Source: an uncultured Lachnospiraceae bacterium
GTDB lineage: Bacteria > Bacillota > Clostridia > Lachnospirales > Lachnospiraceae
Reading direction: 5' to 3'
Assembly (NCBI GenBank): GCA_937877165.1
Contig: CALEFO010000009.1
Location: forward strand, 1 to 20,748
DNA: 20,748 nucleotides
The position numbers and the translations under genes were made by a program. Below the pieces are notes generated by a model. The model was not told the DNA's origin and did no database searches. It saw only the letters and a list, made by a program, of their open reading frames with translations. Of this stretch, positions 1 to 8,495 are shown one piece after another. Each line of letters begins with the position of its first letter. Position 1 is the first letter of the stretch.

Positions 1-52
1 CGGCGACCTACTGATTACGAATCAGTTGCGCTACCAACTGCGCTATTCCAGC
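1..52 (-). tRNA. tRNA-Thr (anticodon CGU), 3' end cut by window edge
   Basis: Read on the minus strand from position 52, the sequence gives a 7-base acceptor 5' strand (GCTGGAA), TA, a D arm with stem GCGC/GCGC around AGTTGGTA, and an anticodon arm ACTGA/TCAGT enclosing the 7-base loop TTCGTAA. The anticodon is CGT, which reads the threonine codon ACG. It continues into AGGTCGCCG, the variable region and start of the T arm. The T loop and acceptor 3' strand lie beyond position 1, so the gene is incomplete here and the acceptor pairing cannot be checked. It has its own promoter just upstream. Confidence 0.88.
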
Positions 53-89
53 ATAGCGTCCGGACGTATTACGCGACCGAACGTTGATT

Positions 90-118
90 ATTATACCGAT
101 TGATTTTCATCTTGGCAA
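90..118 (-). promoter_or_regulatory. Sigma-A-type promoter of the tRNA-Thr gene
   Basis: On the minus strand there is a -35 box TTGCCA (118-113), a 17-base spacer and a perfect -10 box TATAAT (95-90). Transcription would start near 83, about 30 bases before the mature tRNA 5' end, which fits a short processed leader. This is the best-matching promoter in the window. Confidence 0.8.
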
Positions 119-181
119 GAAAAATTTTCATGATTCTGCAATCGGTCCCCCAAAAAGCTTCTGAGCGGCCTGCAAAGACCT

Positions 182-1423
182 TTATCCTTCCAGCGAGTGA
201 ATGAACAGACCGGACAGGAGCTTGGGCTCGAACCAGGTGGATTTCGGCGGCATCAGCTTCCCGGCATCCGCCACCGCAAACAGTTCCCGAATGGATGTCG
301 GATACATCAGGAAGGCTGCTCCCTCCGATGCATCTGCACGCTGCATCAGCTCCTTCGTTCCGCGGATTCCGCCCACGAATTCAATGCGTGCATCCGTTCT
401 AGGGTCTGCGATTCCGAAAACAGGGCCCAGAACCCGGTCCTGCAGGATGGAAACATCCAGCCCCTTCACCGCATCTCCGCTCTTGACGTGATTCTTTGCC
501 GTAAGAAGGAACCAGCTGTGATCCAGATACATGCCGATCTCGCCCTTTGCAGAGGGCACCGCGATATTCCTTCGGTACGGCATGATGTTGAAATTCGGTC
601 GAAGCTTTTCCAGGATTTCCGCCCTGGAAAGACCGCAAAGATCCTTCACCACACGATTGTAATCCAGAATCTTCAGCTCATTCTCCGGAAACAGAACGCA
701 GAGGAAACGGTTGAATTCTTCATTTCCCGTATAATCCGGTTGCTCGCTTCTTCTCTTTAATCCGACCTTCACGGCAGAGGCTGCGCGGTGATGACCGTCC
801 GCAATATAGATGCGGTCAATAGAGGCAAACGCGTCGCGGATACGGCTCACCTCTTCCTCTGCCCGGATGACCCAGACACGGTTTCGGACTTCACCCTCTG
901 AGACAAAATCGCAAACAGGCGTCTCCTTTTTGAACTGCTGTATCACTGCGTCAATGTCTGCATTCCCGCGGTAGGCAAGGAAAATCGGACCGGTCTGCGC
1001 ATTGCAGATGTCGACATGCCGGATGCGGTCCTGCTCCTTGGCCTCGACGGTGTTCTCATGCTTTTTGATGATGCCCTGCAGGTAATCATCGATGGATGCG
1101 CAGGCGGCAATTCCAGTCTGGCTGCGCCCCTGCCAGGTCTGCTCATACAAATAGTAGCAGTCCTCAGAATCCTGCACGAAGCTTCCGTCTCTCATTTTCT
1201 GCTCCAGCAGTTGCTTTGCCCGTTCATACACAGCGTCATCATAGGTTCCGACTTCTGCAGGAAGACCGGACTCTGCCCGGTCAATGGCAAGGAAAGAATT
1301 CGGATGCTCTGCTACGTATTCTCTTGCCTCTTCCCGGGAGTATACATCGTAGGGAAGTGCTGCAATTTCTGCTTCCAGTCCTCTGGCAGGCCGAAAGGCC
1401 CGAAAGGGTGTGATTTTTGCCAT
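182..1423 (-). CDS. DUF1015 family protein, possible serine/phosphoserine enzyme
   Basis: A 413-residue protein that I recognise as DUF1015 (COG4198). Visible family marks are the N-terminal FRAFRPARG stretch, IIKKHENT at 118-125, YIADGHHRAASA around 206-217, and the C-terminal PPKSTWFEPKL segment. The DGHHR loop resembles that of ParB/sulfiredoxin-fold enzymes, a group that includes the free-serine kinases SerK and SbnI, so a nucleotide- or phosphate-handling role is plausible but unproven. There is no signal peptide or membrane segment. The start is supported by an AGAGG five bases before the ATG. It follows serA by 92 bases, a gap that holds a 66-bp repeat, and it ends the serC-serA gene group. 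No clear intrinsic terminator is seen between its stop and the tRNA promoter. Family assignment is firm; function is inference from neighbours and motif. Confidence 0.88.
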   Translation of the reverse strand: MAKITPFRAFRPARGLEAEIAALPYDVYSREEAREYVAEHPNSFLAIDRAESGLPAEVGTYDDAVYERAKQLLEQKMRDGSFVQDSEDCYYLYEQTWQGRSQTGIAACASIDDYLQGIIKKHENTVEAKEQDRIRHVDICNAQTGPIFLAYRGNADIDAVIQQFKKETPVCDFVSEGEVRNRVWVIRAEEEVSRIRDAFASIDRIYIADGHHRAASAVKVGLKRRSEQPDYTGNEEFNRFLCVLFPENELKILDYNRVVKDLCGLSRAEILEKLRPNFNIMPYRRNIAVPSAKGEIGMYLDHSWFLLTAKNHVKSGDAVKGLDVSILQDRVLGPVFGIADPRTDARIEFVGGIRGTKELMQRADASEGAAFLMYPTSIRELFAVADAGKLMPPKSTWFEPKLLSGLFIHSLEG

Positions 1424-1435
1424 AGATACCTCTCT

Positions 1436-1501
1436 GCGGCTGTCGGTGCGCCAGCACCGGTGCTGCCGTTTGAAAGAGACCGATCGATGTCACTTTCAAA
1501 C
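1436..1501 (-). repeat. 66-bp hairpin repeat, copy A (serA-DUF1015 gap)
   Basis: Read on the minus strand, this 66-base segment aligns without gaps to 15656-15591 at 48 of 66 positions (about 73 percent, counted by eye). It holds two hairpins: a 9-bp stem GTTTGAAAG/CTTTCAAAC with a 16-base loop containing GACATCGATC, then the perfect palindrome CAGCACCGGTGCTG. It starts 14 bases after the serA stop and ends before the ribosome-binding site of the DUF1015 gene. It lacks a T tract, so it is not a standard terminator. Confidence 0.7.
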
Positions 1502-1515
1502 AACTCCTGCTGCGC

Positions 1516-2679
1516 TTATTTAATGATGCGGATCCGGAATACACCGTCCACTTCTGCAAGCTTTGCCGCAACATCCTCAGAAACCTTCGAATCCACATCC
1601 AGAATGGTGTAGGCAACATCTCCTCTGGACTTGTTGGTCATCTCTGCAATGTTGATGCCTGCCGCGCCCATGATCGAAGTGAAGCCGGTGATCATATTCG
1701 CGACGTTCTTGTGAAGGATGGCGATTCGTCCCTCTCTTGTGCAGACACCCGCATCGCAGGCCGGATAGTTGACAGAGTGGGTGATGTTGCCGTTCTCCAA
1801 ATAATCCTGCAGCTCGTCCACGGCCATCACAGCGCAGTTGGTCTCAGACTCTTCCGTGGAGGCGCCAAGGTGCGGCGTCGTAATGCAGCCGCGGTGGCCG
1901 GCAATCGTCGGATTCGGGAAATCCGAAACATAGCGGCGGACCTTCCCGGCATCGAGGGCTGCAATCATCGCCTTCTCGTCCACCAGCACATCACGCGCCA
2001 TGTTCAGGACAATGACGCCCTGCTTCATCTCATCAATGGCTTCCTTCGAGATGTAGCCCTTTGTGGAATCCATCGCCGGAACATGAATCGTGATAATATC
2101 GCAGCTGCGGTAAATCTCGTTGATGTCTGTCACATGCGTTACCTTGCGGGAGAGACTCCACGCGTTCTCGATGTTGACATACGGATCATAGCCGTAGACA
2201 TCCATCCCAAGGTAAACGGCAGCATTGGCAACACGCACACCGATGGCACCAAGTCCGATGATGCCGAGCTTCTTTCCCTCCAGCTCGGTTCCTGCGAACT
2301 GCTTCTTCTCCTTCTCAACCTGAGAGACAATATCCGGGTTGTTCCAGTTCGCGCGAACCCAGTCCACGCCCTCGACAATGTCACGGGAGGCCAGAAGCAT
2401 TCCGGCAAGAACCAGCTCCTTGACACCGTTTGCGTTGGCGCCGGGAGTATTGAATACTACGATTCCCTTCTCTGCGCAGCGGTCCAGCGGAATGTTGTTG
2501 ACGCCGGCACCCGCTCTTGCAATGGCAAGAAGGTTGTCTGAAAACTCCATATCGTGCATCTTGGCGCTGCGCACCAGAATGCCGGCAGCCTCCTCGATGT
2601 TCTCTGTCTTCTCAAAGTTTCCGTCAAAGTGGCTTGTGCCGACAGCGGAAATATTATTCAGCTCTGCATACTTGAACAT
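1516..2679 (-). CDS. serA: D-3-phosphoglycerate dehydrogenase, ACT type
   Basis: Oxidises 3-phosphoglycerate to 3-phosphohydroxypyruvate with NAD+, the first step of serine synthesis. The chosen ATG at 2679 follows a GGGAG box at good spacing and gives 387 residues starting MFKYAELNNI; an upstream ATG at 2715 lacks such support. The NAD-binding loop GLGAIG is at 142-147, the catalytic Arg is probably R229 in NMARD, and the catalytic His is H270 in TPHLGAS. A C-terminal ACT domain (about 316-387) suggests allosteric control, probably by serine. The usual DVFxxEP segment with the catalytic Glu reads SDFPNP here, so the Glu is absent at its normal place. It lies 81 bases after serC, most likely in the same transcript. 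Confidence 0.95.
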   Translation of the reverse strand: MFKYAELNNISAVGTSHFDGNFEKTENIEEAAGILVRSAKMHDMEFSDNLLAIARAGAGVNNIPLDRCAEKGIVVFNTPGANANGVKELVLAGMLLASRDIVEGVDWVRANWNNPDIVSQVEKEKKQFAGTELEGKKLGIIGLGAIGVRVANAAVYLGMDVYGYDPYVNIENAWSLSRKVTHVTDINEIYRSCDIITIHVPAMDSTKGYISKEAIDEMKQGVIVLNMARDVLVDEKAMIAALDAGKVRRYVSDFPNPTIAGHRGCITTPHLGASTEESETNCAVMAVDELQDYLENGNITHSVNYPACDAGVCTREGRIAILHKNVANMITGFTSIMGAAGINIAEMTNKSRGDVAYTILDVDSKVSEDVAAKLAEVDGVFRIRIIK

Positions 2680-2760
2680 GATCTTCTCCCTTTCCTGCAA
2701 AAACAGGGAAAGCATTCCTGCATAACCAAAGAATACCTTCCCTACCGTATGATGTATGGA

Positions 2761-3840
2761 TTAGTGCTTTGCTTCGAATTCCTTCATGAAGGCAACCAGC
2801 TTCTCCACGCCCTCGATCGGCATTGCGTTGTACATGGAAGCGCGCATTCCGCCGACCGTGCGGTGTCCCTTCAACGAAACCAGACCGTTTGCCGCTGCCT
2901 CCTTGACAAAAGCCGCATCCAGATCCGGATCTCCGGTAACGAAAGGAGCGTTCATGAGCGAGCGGTCCTGTTTGCGGACCGTGCCCTTGAAGAGCTTCGA
3001 CTCGTCCAGATAATCATAGAAAATCTTTGCCTTCTCTTCGTTATGGCGGGCAATGCCTTCCAGGCCACCCTGCTTCATCAGCCACTTGAAGACCAGTCCG
3101 CAGATGTAAATGTTGTAGCACGGAGGCGTGTTGTACAGGGAATCCTTGTCTGCCTGCGTCTTATAGCGGAGCATGGTCGGAACATAATCCGGAAGATCGT
3201 CACGGATCAGATCCTCACGGATGACCGCAATGACAACACCGGCAGGACCGACATTCTTCTGCACGCCGCCGAAGAACATGCCGTATTTAGTGACATCAAT
3301 CGGACGGGACAGGAAGTTGGACGAAACATCCGCCACGAGGACATGTCCCTTTGTGTTCGGCAGCTGGAAATACTCGGTGCCGTAGATGGTGTTGTTCTCG
3401 CAGATGTAGACGTAATCCGCATCCTCCGGAATATCCAGATCGGAGCAGTCCGGAATGTAGGAGAAGTTCTGGTCCTCTGAAGAAGCCACCTTGATGGCTT
3501 CGCCGTACTTCTGTGCTTCCTTCCATGCCTTCTTTGCCCACTGACCGGTGACAATGTAGGCTGCCTTGCCGTTCTTCATCAGGTTCATCGGAATCTCAGC
3601 AAACTGAGTAGAGCCGCCTCCCTGCAGGAACAGCACCTTATAGTTGTCCGGAACGCCGACCAGAGATCGGAAATCCGCCTCAGTTTCCTTGATCAGATCG
3701 TCAAACACCTTACTTCGATGTGACATCTCCATCACGGACATTCCGCTGCCATGGTAATCCAGCATTTCGCTTGCCGCCGTCTGCAGTACTTCCACGGGAA
3801 GCATCGCAGGACCTGCTGAGAAATTGTAAACTCTGCTCAT
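2761..3840 (-). CDS. serC: Phosphoserine aminotransferase
   Basis: PLP-dependent transaminase that turns 3-phosphohydroxypyruvate and glutamate into phosphoserine and 2-oxoglutarate. The protein begins MSRVYNFSAGPAMLP, the standard SerC opening. LQGGGSTQFAEIP near 73-85 contacts the cofactor phosphate, and the Schiff-base lysine is K195 in FGGVQKNVGPAG. HRTVGGMRASMYNAMP near the C-terminus is also typical. Two adjacent ATG codons exist (3843 and 3840). AGGAGG lies three bases before the first and six before the second, so I take 3840, giving 359 residues. It is followed by serA, and the 144-base gap before it shows no confident promoter or terminator. Confidence 0.95.
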   Translation of the reverse strand: MSRVYNFSAGPAMLPVEVLQTAASEMLDYHGSGMSVMEMSHRSKVFDDLIKETEADFRSLVGVPDNYKVLFLQGGGSTQFAEIPMNLMKNGKAAYIVTGQWAKKAWKEAQKYGEAIKVASSEDQNFSYIPDCSDLDIPEDADYVYICENNTIYGTEYFQLPNTKGHVLVADVSSNFLSRPIDVTKYGMFFGGVQKNVGPAGVVIAVIREDLIRDDLPDYVPTMLRYKTQADKDSLYNTPPCYNIYICGLVFKWLMKQGGLEGIARHNEEKAKIFYDYLDESKLFKGTVRKQDRSLMNAPFVTGDPDLDAAFVKEAAANGLVSLKGHRTVGGMRASMYNAMPIEGVEKLVAFMKEFEAKH

Positions 3841-3984
3841 CATCTACCTCCTCTTGGAATCGTCCTCTTCCGGACAACTCCATCTTCTTTGTCAGATGCC
3901 GTCTGCCCAAAAACCGCAAACGAACACCCGGATTTATGCGAAGCGGAATGTTCCGCGCACATATCTGTCAGGACAACAAGGTGA

Positions 3985-4839
3985 TCAATACAATACAACC
4001 GGCGTTCCGACCTGCACCATTCCGTAAAGCTCCGGCATGGCTGACGGCGGAATATTCACGCACCCGTGAGATCCGTTCGTCAGATAAATGGTGCCACCGA
4101 ACTTCGAGCGCCAGTCGGCATCATGAAGGCCGATGCTGTTGCCGATGAAATTCATCCAATATTTGACAGGAGAAGCGTAATCCCGTCCGGTCAGGGTAAT
4201 GTTGCGCTGCTTGCCCCGGATCCGGTAGACACCGGTCGGCGTATCATGTCCCAGACGATGATTGCCGGTGACGACCGAGGTTGCAAACCGACGTACACCA
4301 TTCTCATAGTAATACAGAATCTGATTGGGGATATCAATCTCCACGTAGGTTCCACCGCAACGCAGAAGCGGCGTATGAACCTCTGTTCTCTGTCCCATCA
4401 TGGCAGCAGCCAGATAATTGATCTCTGTATCCACGTCCAGGTAACCCGTCATCTGGAAGGTGCCGTCCACCGGAATATACGTTCCGTCCGTCTTCTGGAA
4501 TCCTGCCGTGTTGGGAACACTCCCTTCCGGAGGAAACAGCTTCTGAAGGCCGGTGAAGAAATTCCGCATTTTTCCGGAATCGCACACGTAATAGCCGGTC
4601 TGCGGATCAATGTAATAGCTTCCGTCCGCGTTCGTGACCATCATCGTCATCGCAAGCTCCGGTGTCACGGTGTAGGTTTTCCCGCCGCCGAAATCATAGG
4701 TAATCCGGCACTGGGGCGCAGCCGGAGCCGCTGCCTTCGCCGTCATGCGGAACATTCCGGGCAAAAACACAAGAACCACCGCCGTAAGCAGCGCTGCCAG
4801 CATTGTCTTGCGGATGGAACTTCTTTCTTCTCTTTTCAT
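3985..4839 (-). CDS. Secreted L,D-transpeptidase (YkuD family)
   Basis: Forms L,D cross-links in, or attaches groups to, peptidoglycan outside the cell. The 284-residue protein starts with a basic region and a hydrophobic helix (about 12-30), then AKA-A, a plausible signal-peptidase site near residue 36. The middle (about 45-160) resembles the PG_binding_4 domain found before YkuD domains in Clostridia; that call is tentative. The YkuD domain runs from about 165 to the end, with H239 in GLHDADW and the catalytic motif SHGCVN (H258, C260). It lies 88 bases after ilvB and 144 before serC, an unexpected position between amino-acid genes. GAGG precedes the ATG. The family call is secure; the cross-link type is not shown by the sequence. 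Confidence 0.92.
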   Translation of the reverse strand: MKREERSSIRKTMLAALLTAVVLVFLPGMFRMTAKAAAPAAPQCRITYDFGGGKTYTVTPELAMTMMVTNADGSYYIDPQTGYYVCDSGKMRNFFTGLQKLFPPEGSVPNTAGFQKTDGTYIPVDGTFQMTGYLDVDTEINYLAAAMMGQRTEVHTPLLRCGGTYVEIDIPNQILYYYENGVRRFATSVVTGNHRLGHDTPTGVYRIRGKQRNITLTGRDYASPVKYWMNFIGNSIGLHDADWRSKFGGTIYLTNGSHGCVNIPPSAMPELYGMVQVGTPVVLY

Positions 4840-4927
4840 GAATACCTCAATCTCTTACAAGAGACTCAAACTCCCGGGGTTACCCGCCTTCCGATACTTC
4901 CACATTTTCGGACTGCACATAATCGTC

Positions 4928-6628
4928 TTACTTTTCTTCCAGATCCTTCTCATCAAAGGCCTCATCAATGGAGGCTCCCGGAGAAACCATCGGAAATACC
5001 TTGTCGTCCTCATCAATGACACACTCAATGACAACGGGGCCGCCTGCAGCGATAGCTTCCTTCAGAGCATCCTCCACCTCCGAAGGCTTGCTGATCCGGA
5101 TTGCCTTGCAGCCAAGACCTTCCGCGGTCTTGCAGTAATCCGTCTTATCCGTCAGGATCGTTGCACTGTAACGTTTTCCATAATACAACGTCTGCCACTG
5201 TCTTACCATACCAAGAACCTGATTATTGATCACAATTTCAATAATCGGGATATTATAACGACTGGCTGTGGCAAGTTCGATCAGGTTCATGCGGAAGCAC
5301 CCGTCGCCCGCGATGTTCACGCAGATCTTGTCCGGACGTGCTGTCTTAGCACCGATGCAGGCTCCAAGGCCGTACCCCATGGTCCCGAGACCTCCGCTTG
5401 TCAGGAAGGTTCTCGGCTCTGAATAGGTGTAATACTGAGCTGCCCACATCTGATGCTGACCGACATCCGTTGTGACGATCGCCTTTCCCTTTGTCACCTT
5501 GTCCAGCGCTTCGATGACCATCGGGCAGGTGAGCCTGGTGTGATCATACTGAAGCGGATAGTTCTCCTTGAGATCACGAATCTCACTCATCCACAGCTCG
5601 TGGCTGGTCTTCGTAAGGCCCGCGTTGATTTTCGTCAGGATTTCCTTCAGATCGCCGACCAGGGCAAGATCCACCTTCACATTCTTGTTGATTTCAGCCT
5701 CGTCCACATCAATCTGCAGGATTCTGGCATTCTTGGCAAACTCCTTCGTATTGCCAGTCTGACGGTCCGAGAAACGGGTTCCGAGTGCGATGACAAGATC
5801 AGCCTTCTGGAGTCCGTAGTTCGAAGCCTTGGTCCCATGCATGCCAATCATTCCGGTATAGTGGCGGTCATGCCCGTCAAAAACGCCCTTGCCCATCAGC
5901 GTATCGCAGACCGGAGCGTCCAGAAGCTCATCGAGCCTGCGGACTTCCTTCCAGGATCCGGAGATCACCGCACCGCCGCCGACATAGAGGAAGGGACGCT
6001 TTGCGTTCTCAATCATGGAAATGGCAAGGTCAATATCTTCCTGACTGTACTTCCCAGTGCCGGCTTCCGCCGCCTTCTTCTCCTCCAGGAGTGTTTCCGG
6101 ACTTTCTTCCGTAAATTCACAGACCGCACCGGTGACGTCCTTCGTCACATCGACGAGGACCGGACCGGGACGCCCCGTCGTTGCAATCCGGAATGCCTTC
6201 CGGATGGTCGGGGCCAGCTCTTCAATGTTCTTGACAATAAACCCGTGCTTGGTCACCGGCATGGTAATTCCGGCAATGTCCACCTCCTGGAAGGAATCCT
6301 TTCCAAGAAGGGGAAGCGTCACGTTGCAGGTAATTGCAACGACTGGAACCGAATCCATATAGGCCGTTGCGATGCCCGTCACAAGATTTGTGGCCCCCGG
6401 ACCGGAGGTTGCCATGCAGACGCCGACCCTTCCGGATGCGCGGGCATAACCGTCCGCCGCGTGTGCGGCTCCCTGTTCATGGCTCGTCAGAATGTGACGG
6501 ATCTTATCGCTGTTCTTGTAAAGTGCATCGTATACGTTCAGAATAGCTCCGCCCGGATATCCGAACACCGTATCTACTCCCTGCTCCAGCAGGCATCTTA
6601 CTATGATTTCAGAACCGTTCAGCTTCAC
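4928..6628 (-). CDS. ilvB: Acetolactate synthase, large catalytic subunit
   Basis: ThDP- and FAD-dependent enzyme joining two pyruvates to 2-acetolactate, or pyruvate and 2-oxobutyrate, for valine/leucine/isoleucine synthesis. The 566 residues match the usual length. The catalytic Glu is E51 in SHEQGAAHAADGYAR, and the ThDP/Mg motif runs from GDG (441-443) to NN (468-469). The start is GTG at 6628, supported by GAGGTG seven bases upstream. It lies 84 bases after ilvD, a gap containing a strong hairpin. No gene for the small regulatory subunit IlvN is adjacent; the next gene is an L,D-transpeptidase. IlvB is favoured over other ThDP enzymes by full-length similarity and by the ilvD and leuB neighbours. 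Confidence 0.95.
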   Translation of the reverse strand: MKLNGSEIIVRCLLEQGVDTVFGYPGGAILNVYDALYKNSDKIRHILTSHEQGAAHAADGYARASGRVGVCMATSGPGATNLVTGIATAYMDSVPVVAITCNVTLPLLGKDSFQEVDIAGITMPVTKHGFIVKNIEELAPTIRKAFRIATTGRPGPVLVDVTKDVTGAVCEFTEESPETLLEEKKAAEAGTGKYSQEDIDLAISMIENAKRPFLYVGGGAVISGSWKEVRRLDELLDAPVCDTLMGKGVFDGHDRHYTGMIGMHGTKASNYGLQKADLVIALGTRFSDRQTGNTKEFAKNARILQIDVDEAEINKNVKVDLALVGDLKEILTKINAGLTKTSHELWMSEIRDLKENYPLQYDHTRLTCPMVIEALDKVTKGKAIVTTDVGQHQMWAAQYYTYSEPRTFLTSGGLGTMGYGLGACIGAKTARPDKICVNIAGDGCFRMNLIELATASRYNIPIIEIVINNQVLGMVRQWQTLYYGKRYSATILTDKTDYCKTAEGLGCKAIRISKPSEVEDALKEAIAAGGPVVIECVIDEDDKVFPMVSPGASIDEAFDEKDLEEK

Positions 6629-6662
6629 TGTCTTTCACCTCGTCTGTGCGTTTTGCCGCAAA

Positions 6663-6701
6663 CCGGACATTTCCCGCTTTGTACAAGCAGGAAACATCCG
6701 G
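6663..6701 (-). other. 17-bp intercistronic hairpin between ilvD and ilvB
   Basis: In the minus-strand RNA the 39 bases fold into an unbroken 17-bp stem with loop GUACA. Fourteen pairs are Watson-Crick and three are G-U. The opposite strand would have A-C mismatches at those three places, which suggests the structure acts in the sense mRNA. No T tract follows, so it is more likely an mRNA-stability or processing element than a terminator. Confidence 0.65.
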
Positions 6702-6712
6702 ATCCTTTTGTC

Positions 6713-8392
6713 TTAATTCTGCAGTTCCTTCGGAAGCTCCAGAATCGCTCCGCGGTTTCCAGAGGTCACCAGCGCCTGATAGCGTCCAAGATATCCGTCC
6801 GTAATCTTCGGCTTTCTCGGCTTCCACTCTGCGCGGCGCTTTGCCAGCTCTTCCTCTGATACCTTGAGCTCCAGGCGGTTGTTCGGGATATCAACGAGAA
6901 TCGTATCTCCCTCATGAACAAGGGCAATCGGTCCGCCGACAGCGGCCTCCGGACTGACATGTCCGATGGCGGCTCCGCGGGATGCTCCGGAGAAACGGCC
7001 ATCCGTAATCAGGGCAACCGTAGAGCCAAGTCCCATTCCAATGATCGCGGAGGTCGGATTGAGCATCTCGCGCATGCCGGGGCCTCCCTTGGGTCCCTCA
7101 TAGCGGATGACCACCACGTCTCCCTCATGAATCTGGCCGGTGGTGATTGCCTTGATGGCATCCTCCTCACAGTCAAAGACGCGGGCAGGTCCCTCGTGCG
7201 TCATCATCTCAGGTGCAACCGCACTTCTCTTGACAATGCCGGTGTCCGGGGCAAGATTCCCCTTCAGAACAGCGATTCCGCCATTTGGCATAAACGGATT
7301 CTCAATCGGACGGATGACCTCCGGGTTCCGGTTGACGGCACCTGCAATGTTCTCTCCAACCTTCCTTCCGGTCACGGTGATGCCGTCCAGATCCAGCAGA
7401 TTCTTCTTCGAAAGCTCATGCATGACGGCATAGATGCCGCCTGCCTCGTTCAGATCCTCCATGTAGGTCGGGCCTGCCGGTGCCAGATGGCACAGGTTCG
7501 GCGTGCGGTCGGAGATCTTATTGGCATATTCCATATTCAGCTCAATGCCGCACTCATGCGCAATGGCGGGCAGATGCAGCATCGTGTTGGTGGAGCAGCC
7601 AAGTGCCATATCAACCGTCAGGGCGTTGGTAAATGCCTTTTCGGTCATAATGTCGCGCGGACGGATGTCCTTCCGGATCATATCCATCACCGCGTAGCCC
7701 GCCTCCTTCGCAAGACGGATGCGTGCGGAATAAACGGCCGGAATGGTTCCGTTTCCGGGAAGTCCCATGCCGATGGCCTCTGTCAGGCAGTTCATCGAGT
7801 TAGCGGTGTACATACCGGAGCAGGAGCCGCAGGTCGGGCAGACATTTTCTTCAAAATTGGCAAGCTCTTTTGCCGAGATCCTCCCGGAATCGAACTCTCC
7901 TACCGCTTCAAACATGGAGGAGAGAGAACGCTTTCTTCCATTCACGTGACCTGCCAGCATCGGACCGCCGGAAACAAAGACGGTAGGGATGTTGACTCTG
8001 GCCGCTGCCATCAGAAGTCCGGGTACATTCTTGTCGCAGTTGGGAATCATAACAAGGCCGTCAAACTGATGTGCCTTTGCCATACACTCGGTGGAGTCCG
8101 CAATCAGATCACGGGTAACCAGCGAATACTTCATGCCGACATGACCCATCGCAATACCGTCGCAGACCGCAATGGCCGGGAACATCACCGGCATACCGCC
8201 TGCCTCAGCGATGCCGAGTTTGACCGCATTTGCGATTTTATCCAGATTCATGTGGCCCGGAACAATCTCATTGTAGGAACATACGATGCCGATCATCGGC
8301 TTTTTCATTTCTTCCTTGGTAAATCCAAGGGCATTGAACAGGCTTCTGTGCGGAGCCTGCTGCACACCTTCCTTCACATTGGAGCTAAGCAT
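6713..8392 (-). CDS. ilvD: Dihydroxy-acid dehydratase
   Basis: Iron-sulfur enzyme that dehydrates 2,3-dihydroxy-3-methylbutanoate (or -pentanoate) to the 2-oxo acid precursor of valine or isoleucine. From the chosen ATG at 8392 it has 559 residues. An ATG two codons upstream at 8398 is only one base from the GAGG, whereas 8392 is seven bases away. Cluster cysteines lie in PNCDKNVPG (C119) and CPTCGSCSGMYTANS (C191), and the catalytic serine is S468 in TDGRFSGASRG. The C-terminal VSPEAAVGGPIALVHEGD stretch is typical. It is downstream of leuB (103-base gap) and upstream of ilvB, forming a leuB-ilvD-ilvB group. leuA, leuC, leuD, ilvC and ilvE are not in the window. Confidence 0.96.
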   Translation of the reverse strand: MLSSNVKEGVQQAPHRSLFNALGFTKEEMKKPMIGIVCSYNEIVPGHMNLDKIANAVKLGIAEAGGMPVMFPAIAVCDGIAMGHVGMKYSLVTRDLIADSTECMAKAHQFDGLVMIPNCDKNVPGLLMAAARVNIPTVFVSGGPMLAGHVNGRKRSLSSMFEAVGEFDSGRISAKELANFEENVCPTCGSCSGMYTANSMNCLTEAIGMGLPGNGTIPAVYSARIRLAKEAGYAVMDMIRKDIRPRDIMTEKAFTNALTVDMALGCSTNTMLHLPAIAHECGIELNMEYANKISDRTPNLCHLAPAGPTYMEDLNEAGGIYAVMHELSKKNLLDLDGITVTGRKVGENIAGAVNRNPEVIRPIENPFMPNGGIAVLKGNLAPDTGIVKRSAVAPEMMTHEGPARVFDCEEDAIKAITTGQIHEGDVVVIRYEGPKGGPGMREMLNPTSAIIGMGLGSTVALITDGRFSGASRGAAIGHVSPEAAVGGPIALVHEGDTILVDIPNNRLELKVSEEELAKRRAEWKPRKPKITDGYLGRYQALVTSGNRGAILELPKELQN

Positions 8393-8495
8393 AGTCATAC
8401 CTCATTTCTGTTGTCACAATATTTGTCAGAATGTTATCTGCCGGAAATATCCTGCCCTCCGGCTTTGTCCTTTTGTGTAAAAACCAGGATCATGA

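Noticed and set aside
121..181. Intrinsic terminator after the DUF1015 gene
   Set aside because: The minus strand has a T run in GCTTTTTGG, but no convincing stem of more than a few pairs precedes it.
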